From the NCBI GenBank assembly GCA_902571425.1, contig CACGBZ010000001.1, positions 1 to 64,000 on the forward strand: a DNA stretch of 64,000 nucleotides, given 5' to 3'. Positions 25,734-34,183 of this stretch are shown in pieces. A program made the position numbers and the translations under genes. The DNA comes from an uncultured Pelagibacteraceae bacterium. GTDB taxonomy: Bacteria; Pseudomonadota; Alphaproteobacteria; Pelagibacterales; Pelagibacteraceae. Below the pieces are notes generated by a model. The model made no database searches. It saw only the letters and a program-made list of their open reading frames with translations, and was not told the DNA's origin. Every line of letters begins with the position of its first letter. The stretch's first letter is position 1.

Positions 25734-26869
25734 TTAAAGCTCGAAACTATTTTAGGAATATAATTTTTAAAATTAAAAAAACCTTTATTACAGTATTGCC
25801 AAGCTAATTGATCAAGATTTCTATATAAAAAATCTATCTTTAAATTGTTAGAATTTAAAAAATCTAAATTTTCACCTACTGTTGGATACAAACCGTAATA
25901 ATTTTCAATATTTGTTAATTCACTTATATTTATAATTTGACAATCAATAGATTGATTTTTTAATCTTTGTTCTTGGTCTTCTATTAAATGAGATTTAAAT
26001 TTCACTAACTTTTTACTGAGTTTTATTGCTCTATTTTCATTTTTAGTAGAAACTAAGTAAATTTTCTTAAAATTGTTTTCCTTAAAGTCAGTGATTTCAA
26101 ACGAGAGATTATTTTCAAAAATTAAAAGATTCTTATTCTCAATCTTTTGTGGGTTATTGAAATCCTGTTTAATTATTTGATAAGATTTTTCAGATACTTT
26201 TGGAGGAGCATTTTCATTTAATTTTATATTTTGAAATCTATTGTTAGTGAATTTTTTAATATTCCATTCACTTGCAAGGTAATGTTTTCCTTGAGTTTGA
26301 ACACCCGCAACCCATCGCCACCCAAGAGTATTTGATGCAGCATCTCCATCATAAAGATGTTGCATAAAAAATTCTGCACCTAATTGCCAAGGTAATTCTA
26401 GAGTAAAAATCCAAATACTAGCAAACCACATTCTTGTGTGATTATGCAAATAATTGTTATCTTTAAGTTCATTAACCCAAGCATTAAAGCAATCAATGTC
26501 TGTTTTCCCATCAATTGCAGAAATATAATTTTGATTATTTTGAAATTCATTTTTTATTTGATTTAATTCAGCAAGATAATCTGTCCAAACATTTGGTCTT
26601 AGTTCCAACCAGCCTTTCCAATAAGTTCGCCATAGAACTTCTTGAATAAACTTTTCATTTTTTGAAAAAGAAAATTTACTTAGAGCTTTCTGAATGACTT
26701 CTTGTTCATTAATTATTCCATGTGTTATATATGGTGATAAGCAAGATATATTAGATCTTTTTTCAGGTCCAAAATCAAAATTTCTTAATTTTGAATATTC
26801 TCCAAGATTATTCTCAACAAAATTATTTAATTGATTTAAGGCCTTAGCCCTTGAAGCTTCAAATATCAT
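25730..26869 (-). CDS. FAD-binding cryptochrome/photolyase-like protein without N-terminal antenna domain
   Basis: The 379-residue protein begins within the photolyase catalytic domain: NISCLSPYITHGIINEQEV near residue 40, then FIQEVLWRTYWKGWL, HNHTRMWFASIWIF and YDGDAASNTLGWRWVAGVQTQGK, which together line the FAD pocket. The Rossmann antenna domain that normally precedes this in photolyases is absent, and residues 230-379 form a C-terminal part I do not recognise. It may bind DNA or act as a light sensor. It is convergent with the first photolyase-like operon. Confidence 0.85.
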   Translation of the reverse strand: MIFEASRAKALNQLNNFVENNLGEYSKLRNFDFGPEKRSNISCLSPYITHGIINEQEVIQKALSKFSFSKNEKFIQEVLWRTYWKGWLELRPNVWTDYLAELNQIKNEFQNNQNYISAIDGKTDIDCFNAWVNELKDNNYLHNHTRMWFASIWIFTLELPWQLGAEFFMQHLYDGDAASNTLGWRWVAGVQTQGKHYLASEWNIKKFTNNRFQNIKLNENAPPKVSEKSYQIIKQDFNNPQKIENKNLLIFENNLSFEITDFKENNFKKIYLVSTKNENRAIKLSKKLVKFKSHLIEDQEQRLKNQSIDCQIINISELTNIENYYGLYPTVGENLDFLNSNNLKIDFLYRNLDQLAWQYCNKGFFNFKNYIPKIVSSFN

Positions 26870-26875
26870 TTTAAA

Positions 26876-27256
26876 TTATTTTGATTTTTTTTTCTTAAGA
26901 CCTAATTTGTCACTATGTCTTAATCTTAAAACAACAATTGCTCCAGCTATTAACAAAATAGCTACTGCCTCATAAACAAGTGCAGTAGGATCCATTTCTT
27001 TGCCTTGTAGAATAATAAATCGTGCAAGGGCGGTAATCGCAATAAGAAGTGGCAGGGTAATACTAATAGATTGTTGGTTCCAAAAAACCCTAACCATCGC
27101 TAGTACCTCCAAATAAAGAAACATTAAAAGCAAATCTGCTAATGTAACAGATTGATTTAAGAACATGTTTTTCATTTCAATTCCAACAGCAATAACAGTA
27201 CTGATTAAGATAATAACCATTAGTGCTAACTGTAAGTTTTTTGCTATCTTATCCAT
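26876..27256 (-). CDS. psiE: PsiE-like phosphate-starvation-inducible membrane protein
   Basis: The 126-residue protein has four hydrophobic helices (about 8-28, 38-60, 66-85, 92-110) with FLYLEVLAMVRVFW and ARFIILQGKEMDP, matching PsiE. In E. coli psiE is under PhoB and cAMP-CRP control; its function is unknown. I do not see a pho box. It overlaps the upstream membrane-protein gene by one base and is 6 bp ahead of the FAD-domain gene, so the three are probably cotranscribed. Confidence 0.85.
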   Translation of the reverse strand: MDKIAKNLQLALMVIILISTVIAVGIEMKNMFLNQSVTLADLLLMFLYLEVLAMVRVFWNQQSISITLPLLIAITALARFIILQGKEMDPTALVYEAVAILLIAGAIVVLRLRHSDKLGLKKKKSK

Positions 27257-27714
27257 TATTTATCTTTACTAAAAGGTAACCATTTTTCAATTGCAGATTT
27301 TAAGGGACCATCATAAGGGATTGAATAAGAGTTCGGGTTTGGACTTGTCAATACCTCAATTCCTTTTGAAAATACAAATATAAATACTATTACAAAAACT
27401 ATAACCATGATTTTAAAAGGATCAAAATTCTTTGTTTGAAAAACACTTGCAGACTTTTCTTCTGCTCTATGGAATTGTTTAAAAGTCATATAGACGGCAA
27501 ATATTAAACCTATGTGAGCTAAAAAAAGTCCAGCCCATCCAAATGCAAAAGTTGTGTAAGAAAAAACATATAAACTAAACACAGTAGTCCAAATAAAACT
27601 TAAAACTAAAAGAATTTGTAATCTAACTGTTTTAGGAAGTGCGCGTAGATCATTCTTACTATCATCAAATAAAATATTTGCAGCATCTCTCATCCAATTC
27701 TTTATTGATTCCAT
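27256..27714 (-). CDS. Membrane protein of unknown function
   Basis: The 152-residue protein has three to four hydrophobic helices (about 31-52, 55-76, 98-118) and an amphipathic N-terminus (MESIKNWMRDAANILFDD). A soluble C-terminal tail contains NPNSYSIPYDGP. I do not recognise it. It is the first gene of the leftward group with psiE and the FAD-domain protein; the 57-bp gap to argG holds its promoter. Confidence 0.75.
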   Translation of the reverse strand: MESIKNWMRDAANILFDDSKNDLRALPKTVRLQILLVLSFIWTTVFSLYVFSYTTFAFGWAGLFLAHIGLIFAVYMTFKQFHRAEEKSASVFQTKNFDPFKIMVIVFVIVFIFVFSKGIEVLTSPNPNSYSIPYDGPLKSAIEKWLPFSKDK

Positions 27715-27744
27715 GACATAAGGATATAATTTTTAGTGATTTAA

Positions 27745-27760
27745 ACAAATGTTAATTTGT
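27745..27760 (-). terminator. Weak hairpin downstream of argG
   Basis: ACAAAT and ATTTGT form a perfect 6-bp stem with a 4-base loop in the short gap behind argG. On the minus strand it is followed by TTTAAATCA. It is AT-rich and only a possible terminator. Confidence 0.3.
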
Positions 27761-27771
27761 CCTAAACATTA

Positions 27772-28959
27772 CTAAGAACGAAGCTTTTTTTTGTGAAAAT
27801 TGATAAATCTTTCAACGTTAGATTTATTAAATGACTTATTTTCTTCAAATGAGACTTTTTTCATCGAGTAAGCACTGCTATTAGTAACTCTAGATTGAAT
27901 TGAAATATTTCCTTTATACAATTTAAGTTTAATTGAGCCATTAACTTTGCTCCTTTTTAAATCTACAATTTTTTGAAGTTTAAATCTTTCTTTTGAATAC
28001 CAATAACCATTGTAAATTAACTCTGCATATCTAGACATTATCTGATCTTTTTTATGCATAGTCTCTTTGTCTAAGGTAACAGACTCAATTGCTCTATGAG
28101 CGTTTATTAAAAGAGTCCCGCCAGGTGTTTCATACACTCCTCTAGATTTAATACCTAAAAATCTATTCTCCACTAAATCAACTCTTCCAATTCCATTTTT
28201 GCCCGCTAGATCATTTAACTTTGTTAATAATTTAGCTGGAGGTAATTTTTTTCCATTAATTCCAAATGGATCACCATTTTTAAAATTAATAGTAACAAAA
28301 TATGGTTTGTTAGGTGCTTTTTCAGCAGAAACCGTTCGTTGAAAAATAAATTCTGGAGCAGAATTTTTTGGATTTTCTAAAACCTTACCTTCAGTTGATG
28401 TATGAAATAAATTATCATCCACTGAAAAAGGAGGTGCACCTTTTTTATCTTTAGGAATAGCTATGCTATGTTTTTTTGCATAATTAATTAAGTCTGTTCT
28501 AGATTTTAGTTTCCAAATTCTCCACGGAGCTATAATTTTAATTTTAGGACCAAAATAATGATAGCCTAATTCAAATCTAACTTGGTCATTGCCTTTACCA
28601 GTTGCTCCGTGCGAAACTGCATAGGCTTTAAATTTTTTAGCTACTCTTATTTGATCTTTTGCAATAAGAGGTCTTGCTATTGATGTCCCTAATAAATAAA
28701 CACCCTCATAGATCGCGTGTCCTCTGATCATAGGATAAACATAATCCTTAACAAAAATATCTTTTAAATCTTTAATAATTATATTTTTAACACCAAATTT
28801 TTTTGCATTAGTTATAATTTTTTTTCTATCAATTTCTTGTCCAACATCTGCTGTATAACAAATTACATCTGCATCATAATTTTCTTGAAGCCATTTTAAA
28901 ATTATAGAAGTATCGAGCCCTCCAGAATAAGCTAGAACAATTTTCTTTTTTGATTTCAT
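27772..28959 (-). CDS. argG: Argininosuccinate synthase
   Basis: The 395-residue enzyme begins KIVLAYSGGLDTSIILKWL, the N-type ATP pyrophosphatase loop, and contains SHGATGKGNDQVRFELGY and GIGRVDLVENRFLGIKSRG. It condenses citrulline and aspartate with ATP in arginine synthesis. Length and motifs are standard. It stands 4 bp after the IalB-like gene, in a leftward group with the aldo/keto reductase. Confidence 0.97.
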   Translation of the reverse strand: MKSKKKIVLAYSGGLDTSIILKWLQENYDADVICYTADVGQEIDRKKIITNAKKFGVKNIIIKDLKDIFVKDYVYPMIRGHAIYEGVYLLGTSIARPLIAKDQIRVAKKFKAYAVSHGATGKGNDQVRFELGYHYFGPKIKIIAPWRIWKLKSRTDLINYAKKHSIAIPKDKKGAPPFSVDDNLFHTSTEGKVLENPKNSAPEFIFQRTVSAEKAPNKPYFVTINFKNGDPFGINGKKLPPAKLLTKLNDLAGKNGIGRVDLVENRFLGIKSRGVYETPGGTLLINAHRAIESVTLDKETMHKKDQIMSRYAELIYNGYWYSKERFKLQKIVDLKRSKVNGSIKLKLYKGNISIQSRVTNSSAYSMKKVSFEENKSFNKSNVERFINFHKKKLRS

Positions 28960-28963
28960 TGAA

Positions 28964-29476
28964 TTAACTACAAGCTTTTCTTGAAGCGTTATAAGCTTTA
29001 GTAAATCCTAGCAATGAGTAATGATCAATTGTTTGAGAACCTTGTTGATTGTATCCAGTGATCATAATTCTAGATCCTTTTCTCATTTGTTTGATCATTT
29101 TTAGTTCAATTTTATTGTCAGCAATCCATGCAAAACCTTGTTCTTTAATATCAAATTTAAATTTATTTTTTCCTGAAGCAGCTGTTACGGAATTATTTTT
29201 ATTGAATTCATAACCCGGGGTAACACTTACTTCATTTTTTATGTTGTCGTTTGGTCTGAATGCTACAAATAATTTTGCATCTCTTTTATTTGTTTTGGGT
29301 GCTTGTAAAATAGGGAGTGATTGAGCAAAGCATACTTTGCCATCAGCATCCATAGAGACCATCGCTTCCCAATCTTTATATTTACCAATTTTTTTAATTT
29401 CTTGGGCTGAAAGTTGAGTAAAACCACTTATAAAAAATATTCCTAACAATATTGTAATTTTTTTAATTATGGACAT
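28964..29476 (-). CDS. Invasion-associated locus B (IalB)-like periplasmic protein
   Basis: The 170-residue protein has a cleavable signal peptide (about 1-25, ending LSAQE) and the alphaproteobacterial IalB-like core: YKDWEAM, CFAQSLP, VAFRPNDNIKNEVSVTPGY and a C-terminal SLLGFTKAYNASRKAC with two cysteines (C49 region and C169) that may pair. The name derives from Bartonella; in free-living alphaproteobacteria the role is unknown. It overlaps the aldo/keto reductase by 10 bp. Confidence 0.8.
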   Translation of the reverse strand: MSIIKKITILLGIFFISGFTQLSAQEIKKIGKYKDWEAMVSMDADGKVCFAQSLPILQAPKTNKRDAKLFVAFRPNDNIKNEVSVTPGYEFNKNNSVTAASGKNKFKFDIKEQGFAWIADNKIELKMIKQMRKGSRIMITGYNQQGSQTIDHYSLLGFTKAYNASRKACS

Positions 29477-30501
29477 GGATTTGGATAAATTGTTTGTATG
29501 TGGTTAATTTCTTTAATGACATCATCAGATAAGTTTACATTTACACTTTCTATATTTGTTTTCAACTGCTCCATTGTAGTTGCTCCAATTATTACACTAG
29601 TCATAAAGTCCTGAATTTCACAAAATTTTATCGCCATCTGACTCATATCTAGATCAAATTTTTCACTAATTTTATAATAATGCTCAACAGCATCTTCAGT
29701 ATTTGGCTTTCTATACCTTGTCCAGAAATCGAAATCTCTCTCCATTCTCGATCCTTTGGGAAAATTCTTGTTTCTATACTTTCCGCTTAAATATCCACTT
29801 GCTAATGGTGAGTAAGCTAAGCAGCCAATGTTTTCTCTTATAGAAACTTCAGCTAGTCCAATTTCGTAAGATCTATTTAATAAACTATAAGGATTTTGGA
29901 TTGACATCATTCTTGGCAACTTTTTATCTTTGGATAACTGAAGATAATTTAAAACTCCCCAAGGGGTCTCATTTGATAAACCAATGTATCTTATTTTTCC
30001 CTGATCAATATATTTATTTAACTCTACAAGAACATCTTCAAATTTATTCCATTCATTTTCCTTATGAACATACCCAAGTCTTCCAAAATTATTTACATTT
30101 CTTTCTGGCCAATGAAGTTGATATAAATCTATATAATCAGTTTTAAGTCTTTTAAGACTTTCATTTAAAGCAGATTCTAAGTTTGGACCTGCAAAACTAT
30201 TTTCTCCACTTCTTAAATAATCTCTCGCTGGACCAGCAACTTTTGTTGCAAGAATGACTTTGTCTCTTTTTTTTGTTTTTTCAAACCAGTTTCCAATAAT
30301 TTCTTCTGTATCACCATAGGTTTCCTTTCTTGGTGGTACTGCATATAATTCAGCAGTGTCCCAAAAGTTTACTCCCTGATCTAAAGCAAAATCCATTTGT
30401 TCAAATGCTTCAAGTTCAGTATTTTGTTCTCCCCATGTCATAGTACCGAGACAAATTGTACTCACTTTAATATCGGTATTACCTAAATTTTTGTAATTCA
30501 T
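29467..30501 (-). CDS. Aldo/keto reductase
   Basis: The 344-residue TIM-barrel enzyme has the catalytic tetrad in NFWDTAELYAVPP (Asp, Tyr), ILATKVAG (Lys) and DLYQLHWPER (His). NADPH contact residues lie in GLSNETPWG and IIGATTMEQL. It resembles the Tas/YajO group of AKRs. The substrate is unknown. It is the first gene of the leftward group with ialB-like and argG, and divergent from the BI-1 gene across 79 bp. Confidence 0.92.
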   Translation of the reverse strand: MNYKNLGNTDIKVSTICLGTMTWGEQNTELEAFEQMDFALDQGVNFWDTAELYAVPPRKETYGDTEEIIGNWFEKTKKRDKVILATKVAGPARDYLRSGENSFAGPNLESALNESLKRLKTDYIDLYQLHWPERNVNNFGRLGYVHKENEWNKFEDVLVELNKYIDQGKIRYIGLSNETPWGVLNYLQLSKDKKLPRMMSIQNPYSLLNRSYEIGLAEVSIRENIGCLAYSPLASGYLSGKYRNKNFPKGSRMERDFDFWTRYRKPNTEDAVEHYYKISEKFDLDMSQMAIKFCEIQDFMTSVIIGATTMEQLKTNIESVNVNLSDDVIKEINHIQTIYPNPCP

Positions 30502-30580
30502 TAGAAATATTAAGTTAAAATTTTGTTAATCTTTTAAGGTATCTTGAATAATTAGTAAAAGAATATATATATTACTTATT

Positions 30581-31342
30581 ATGGAATTTGATAAAAACGG
30601 AATACTAAATAGAGCAAAAGCAGCACAACAAACAGCTGCAGTAATGGATGAAGGCTTAAGAGCCTACATGCTAAAAGTTTATAACTACATGGCAACAGGT
30701 ATATTGCTAACCGGAATAGTAGCACTATTAACATTTAAAATGTCTGTTGTTACTAATGATGCAGGTTCAATCGTTGGTCTAACGCAGATGGGGAATGCAA
30801 TTTATTTATCAGGTCTTAAATGGCTTGTAATGTTAGCACCTCTAGGTATCGTTTTTTACATGAGTTTTGGAATTAATAAAATGAGTGCATCAAAGGCACA
30901 AACTACGTTTTGGGTTTTTGCAGCTTTGATGGGTCTATCATTATCTTCAATTTTATTGGTTTATACTGGAATGAGTGTAACGAGAGTTTTCTTCATTACT
31001 TCTGCAACATTTGGAGCGATGAGTATTTATGGATACACAACTAAAAGAGATCTTACAAAGTTAGGCTCTTTTTTAATGATGGGTCTAATTGGAATAATTA
31101 TAGCTTCAATTGTTAATATCTTTATGAAATCTTCTATGATGTATTTTGTGATTTCAATTTTAGGTGTTTTAATATTTGTTGGTTTAACAGCTTATGACAC
31201 TCAGAAAATCAAAAACATGTATGTAGCGTCAGACTCAGGAGAGTTAATGGGCAAGAAAGCTGTAATGGGCGCTTTAACTTTATATCTAGATTTTATCAAC
31301 CTATTTATAATGTTGTTGAGATTATTTGGTCAAAGAAGATAA
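30581..31342 (+). CDS. Bax inhibitor-1 / YccA family membrane protein
   Basis: The 253-residue protein has seven hydrophobic helices after a soluble N-terminus. It carries the BI-1 pattern with LRAYMLKVYNYMATGILLTG at the start, GLTAYDTQKIK and a C-terminal LTLYLDFINLFIMLLRLFG. Bacterial BI-1 proteins are calcium-leak or protease-associated proteins (YccA interacts with FtsH). It is a single-gene unit, convergent with DUF2794. Confidence 0.93.
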   Translation: MEFDKNGILNRAKAAQQTAAVMDEGLRAYMLKVYNYMATGILLTGIVALLTFKMSVVTNDAGSIVGLTQMGNAIYLSGLKWLVMLAPLGIVFYMSFGINKMSASKAQTTFWVFAALMGLSLSSILLVYTGMSVTRVFFITSATFGAMSIYGYTTKRDLTKLGSFLMMGLIGIIIASIVNIFMKSSMMYFVISILGVLIFVGLTAYDTQKIKNMYVASDSGELMGKKAVMGALTLYLDFINLFIMLLRLFGQRR

Positions 31343-31344
31343 AT

Positions 31345-31692
31345 TTATTTTTGAAGTTTCTTCCAGTTGGTATTTTTTAATAAAATTCTAAGATCGTAAG
31401 AATTTTTTAATATTTTACCACTTGTATCAGTAATCAAATATTTAAGATTTTTATTTTTAGGCTTAAAATTTTTACAAATTTTATATAGGGCATTTTCAGT
31501 AGCATTTCTAAAAACACTAAACCCCACTTGCTTACTTGAAATACTTAAACCGTAATCTTTCCAAGAACCTTCAGAAACCATCTTCGCATATAAGTCTAAT
31601 ATAATTTTTAGCTCATCTTTTTCAAAAAAATGTTTTTCCTCTATTTTATTATGCGGATTATTTACTACTAATTTTAAATTACTACGCATCAA
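31345..31692 (-). CDS. DUF2794 protein
   Basis: The 115-residue soluble protein has the alphaproteobacterial DUF2794 pattern: FFEKDELKIILDLYAKMVSEGSW, SVFRNATENALYKI and KNSYDLRILLKN. Function is unknown. It overlaps the upstream yciB by 11 bp, and the pair is close to the convergent BI-1 gene. Confidence 0.85.
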   Translation of the reverse strand: MMRSNLKLVVNNPHNKIEEKHFFEKDELKIILDLYAKMVSEGSWKDYGLSISSKQVGFSVFRNATENALYKICKNFKPKNKNLKYLITDTSGKILKNSYDLRILLKNTNWKKLQK

Positions 31693-32233
31693 TCTTATGT
31701 TTATTAATTAATGGTACTTGAAACCCTGTAAATATTATTGTTATTGGAAGCATTCCCCATACTTTAAAATTAACCCAAAATTCTTCTGTTTGTGTTCTCC
31801 AAACAATTTCATTTAATAAAGCAAGACAAAAGAAAAAATACATCCATCGTTTATTAAGAATTTCCCAACCAATATCAGTTAGAGGAATAGATTTACCCAT
31901 AATTTTTTTAAGAATAGGTTCATTGGTAAAATATTTCCCAAAAAATAGCGCAAGAGCAAACATAATGTTAATGATAGTTGGTTTAACGTAAATAAATATA
32001 GGATCATTAAAGTAGATCGTTAATCCACCAAAAAAAGTAATTAAAATTCCACTTATCAAAGGCATTGGAGGAATTTTTTTTTCAAAAAACCAAACTACTG
32101 CTAATGCAACTAAAGTTGCAACTATTAGTGGAGGTATTGCTACAGATAAATTTTTACCACTATTGTAATAATAGAAAAAAAATATTGCTAAAGGACCGAA
32201 ATCAGTAACAAATTTTAAAAAAGATTTATTCAC
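31682..32233 (-). CDS. yciB: Inner-membrane septation protein YciB (IspA/IspZ-like)
   Basis: The 183-residue protein has five hydrophobic helices, beginning FLKFVTDFGPLAIFFFYYY, with KPTIINIMFALALFFGKYF, LNKRWMYFFFCLALLNEIVWR and WVNFKVWGMLPITIIFT, all typical of YciB/IspA. It is linked to cell-envelope biogenesis and septation in enterics. Divergent from hspQ across 87 bp. Confidence 0.93.
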   Translation of the reverse strand: MNKSFLKFVTDFGPLAIFFFYYYNSGKNLSVAIPPLIVATLVALAVVWFFEKKIPPMPLISGILITFFGGLTIYFNDPIFIYVKPTIINIMFALALFFGKYFTNEPILKKIMGKSIPLTDIGWEILNKRWMYFFFCLALLNEIVWRTQTEEFWVNFKVWGMLPITIIFTGFQVPLINKHKIDA

Positions 32234-32320
32234 TTAAAAGATATTAACATATTTGCCACATCACAAAACATTTATATTTTTAGCATTGATTTTTATTTCT
32301 AAATACCCATACTAAGATCA

Positions 32321-32641
32321 ATGCCAGTTCAAAAAGCTAAATTTTCAATTGGAGATATTGTAAAGCATAAACACTTTGAATTTAGAGGTGTGATTTATGA
32401 TGTTGATTTTGAGTTTAATAATTCTGAAGAATGGTATCAGTCTATTCCAAAAAATGTTAGACCAAGAAAAGATCAACCATTTTATCACTTATTAGCAGAA
32501 AATGATGAGATAACTTATGAAGCTTATGTCTCTGAGCAAAACTTGCTGATGGATGACTCTGATGAACCAATAAAACACCCTTTAATTGAAGAGATTTTTT
32601 CAGGAAAAAAAGGCTCTAGTTATTTCAAGCTTTCTAATTAA
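32321..32641 (+). CDS. hspQ: Heat shock protein HspQ (hemimethylated-DNA-binding family)
   Basis: The 106-residue protein has the family sequence KFSIGDIVKHKHFEFRGVIYDVD, DQPFYHLLAEN and YEAYVSEQNL. HspQ is a specificity factor and substrate of Lon in enterics, and the domain also occurs as YccV. It is free-standing, followed by a 179-bp gap with a large inverted repeat. Confidence 0.93.
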   Translation: MPVQKAKFSIGDIVKHKHFEFRGVIYDVDFEFNNSEEWYQSIPKNVRPRKDQPFYHLLAENDEITYEAYVSEQNLLMDDSDEPIKHPLIEEIFSGKKGSSYFKLSN

Positions 32642-32708
32642 GGCAATCATCATTCAACCACATTTAGCTCAAATCTAGGCCATACAAATTAGCTATGTTT
32701 TTAGTATC

Positions 32709-32774
32709 TTCTGGTCAAGAGTGTTAAACGTTAATTTCAATCTTATTATCTCCCCTCTGCATTCTTGATCAGAA
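32709..32774 (+). other. Large inverted repeat in the hspQ-ccmC gap (possible structured RNA or attenuator)
   Basis: TTCTGGTCAAGAGTG (32709-32723) can pair with CATTCTTGATCAGAA (32760-32774) over 15 positions, 13 Watson-Crick and 2 G-U if read as plus-strand RNA. The 36-base loop is pyrimidine-rich and contains TCTCCCCTCTG. A second small hairpin, CTATT-TCGT-AATAG, follows at 32777-32790, and ccmC starts at 32821. There is no poly-T tail after the large stem, so a simple terminator of hspQ is not a good fit. The rest of the 179-bp gap (32642-32820) holds nothing else I can identify. Confidence 0.55.
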
Positions 32775-32820
32775 AACTATTTCGTAATAGAAATCACCAA
32801 AAAAAATTCTAAATTAAAAT

Positions 32821-33528
32821 ATGTTTAAACTTTTTGAACCTAACAAGATTTTCAAAATCACGTCAAAAGCACCTAAGTACGTTTTATTTTTGTTTATTGT
32901 TGTATTAAGTGTTGGTTTAGTTGAAGCATTAGTAATATCTCCTGAAGATTACAAACAAAGTGATGCAGTTAGGATTATGTATGTTCATGTTCCTGCTGCT
33001 TGGATTTCACTTGGAATATTTTCTTCTATAACTTTGTTATCTATTTGTGGTTTTGTATTTAGAAACAAAAACTTTTTTTTAATTTCTAAAAGTTTAGCTC
33101 CTTCGGGATTTGTTTTTAATATTATAGCTTTAGTTACAGGATCAATTTGGGGAAAACCAACTTGGGGAACATGGTGGGCTTGGGATGCAAGAATTACTTC
33201 AATGCTAATATTAGCTTTGTTCTATGCAATGTATTTAATTGTATGGAGAATTTATGATAAGGAAGAAAAAGTCTATAAGATTTCAACTTTTATAACTATT
33301 TTAGGAATTATTAATGTTCCAATTATAAAGTACTCAGTTGATTGGTGGAATACACTCCATCAACCTGCATCTATTAATATTTTGTCAAAAAGCTCAATTC
33401 ATTCATCAATGCTTTACCCGTTATTGATAATGACTGCGGCATTTGCTCTTTTTTCATTGTTAATTTTCTTAATGAAATATAATACAGAACTGATAAAAAT
33501 TAAAAATAAAGGCTTAGATAGATTATGA
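32821..33528 (+). CDS. ccmC: Haem exporter protein C
   Basis: The 235-residue protein has six membrane helices and the haem-handling WWD motif in WGKPTWGTWWAWDARITSMLI. Two conserved His flank it (MYVHVPAAW and NTLHQPASI). CcmC delivers haem to CcmE in cytochrome c maturation System I. It opens the run ccmC-D-E-F-G-H and ends within ccmD (4-bp overlap). The ccmA/ccmB ABC genes are not in this window. Confidence 0.96.
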   Translation: MFKLFEPNKIFKITSKAPKYVLFLFIVVLSVGLVEALVISPEDYKQSDAVRIMYVHVPAAWISLGIFSSITLLSICGFVFRNKNFFLISKSLAPSGFVFNIIALVTGSIWGKPTWGTWWAWDARITSMLILALFYAMYLIVWRIYDKEEKVYKISTFITILGIINVPIIKYSVDWWNTLHQPASINILSKSSIHSSMLYPLLIMTAAFALFSLLIFLMKYNTELIKIKNKGLDRL

Positions 33529-33752
33529 TAAATGAATTACTTTTTATGAATGGATATGCGGTGTACGTGTTATCTGCTTTTAGCTTTACATTATTAAGTT
33601 TCCTAGGTTTATATTTGGTAACTAAAATGCAATTTGTTAAAGAACAAAACAAATTTGTTGCTAAATTTGGATCACTTACTGCTGAGCAAGCTAATTCTGC
33701 AAAATCACAAAGAATAAATAAAGAAATTTTAGCAAACGTAACAAATAATTAA
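33525..33752 (+). CDS. ccmD: Haem exporter protein D
   Basis: The 75-residue protein has one membrane helix (about 10-34) preceded by FMNGYAVYVLSAF, the usual CcmD start (Gly-Tyr-Val pattern), and a charged tail. CcmD helps release holo-CcmE from CcmABC. Position between ccmC and ccmE supports the call. Confidence 0.9.
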   Translation: MINELLFMNGYAVYVLSAFSFTLLSFLGLYLVTKMQFVKEQNKFVAKFGSLTAEQANSAKSQRINKEILANVTNN

Positions 33753-33762
33753 CTTTTAAACC

Positions 33763-34182
33763 ATGTATGGTCGAAAAGTTAAATTAAGATTTTTGTTTGT
33801 AGTAATAATCTTAATTACTTTAATTTTAACAACATTTTTGATTTTAAAATCATTAGAGGAAAATGTTATATATTTTCAATCTCCTTCTGAAATAAAATCA
33901 CTTTCTGAAATAGATAAGAGCAAAATAAGAGTTGGAGGAATGGTTAAAAAAAACTCTATTTCCATAAGTTCAAATGAAGTTAATTTTATAATAACTGACT
34001 TTAAAAATGAAATAAACGTTACTTATTCGGGTGCAGTACCAAATTTATTTGCTGAAGGAAAAGGGGTTGTTGCAGAAGGTTTTTTGAAAGACAGAAACTT
34101 TTTCTCTGCAACAAAAATTTTAGCTAAGCACGATGAAAATTATATGCCACCAGAAATAAAAGAAGCATTAGGAGAAAAATAA
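33763..34182 (+). CDS. ccmE: Cytochrome c-type biogenesis haem chaperone
   Basis: The 139-residue protein has one N-terminal membrane anchor (about 7-29) and an OB-fold periplasmic domain with [11 protein letters not shown] and [13 protein letters not shown]-type strands. The haem-binding motif is [13 protein letters not shown], where His is the covalent haem attachment site and Tyr an axial ligand. It lies between ccmD and ccmF (1-bp gap). Confidence 0.96.
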   Translation: MYGRKVKLRFLFVVIILITLILTTFLILKSLEENVIYFQSPSEIKSLSEIDKSKIRVGGMVKKNSISISSNEVNFIITDFKNEINVTYSGAVPNLFAEGKGVVAEGFLKDRNFFSATKILAKHDENYMPPEIKEALGEK

Positions 34183-34183
34183 A

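Noticed and set aside
32642-32820. Known house-keeping RNAs (SRP RNA, 6S, tmRNA, RNase P) in the hspQ-ccmC gap
   Set aside because: None of the diagnostic sequences of these RNAs is recognisable, so the element is left as an unnamed structure.
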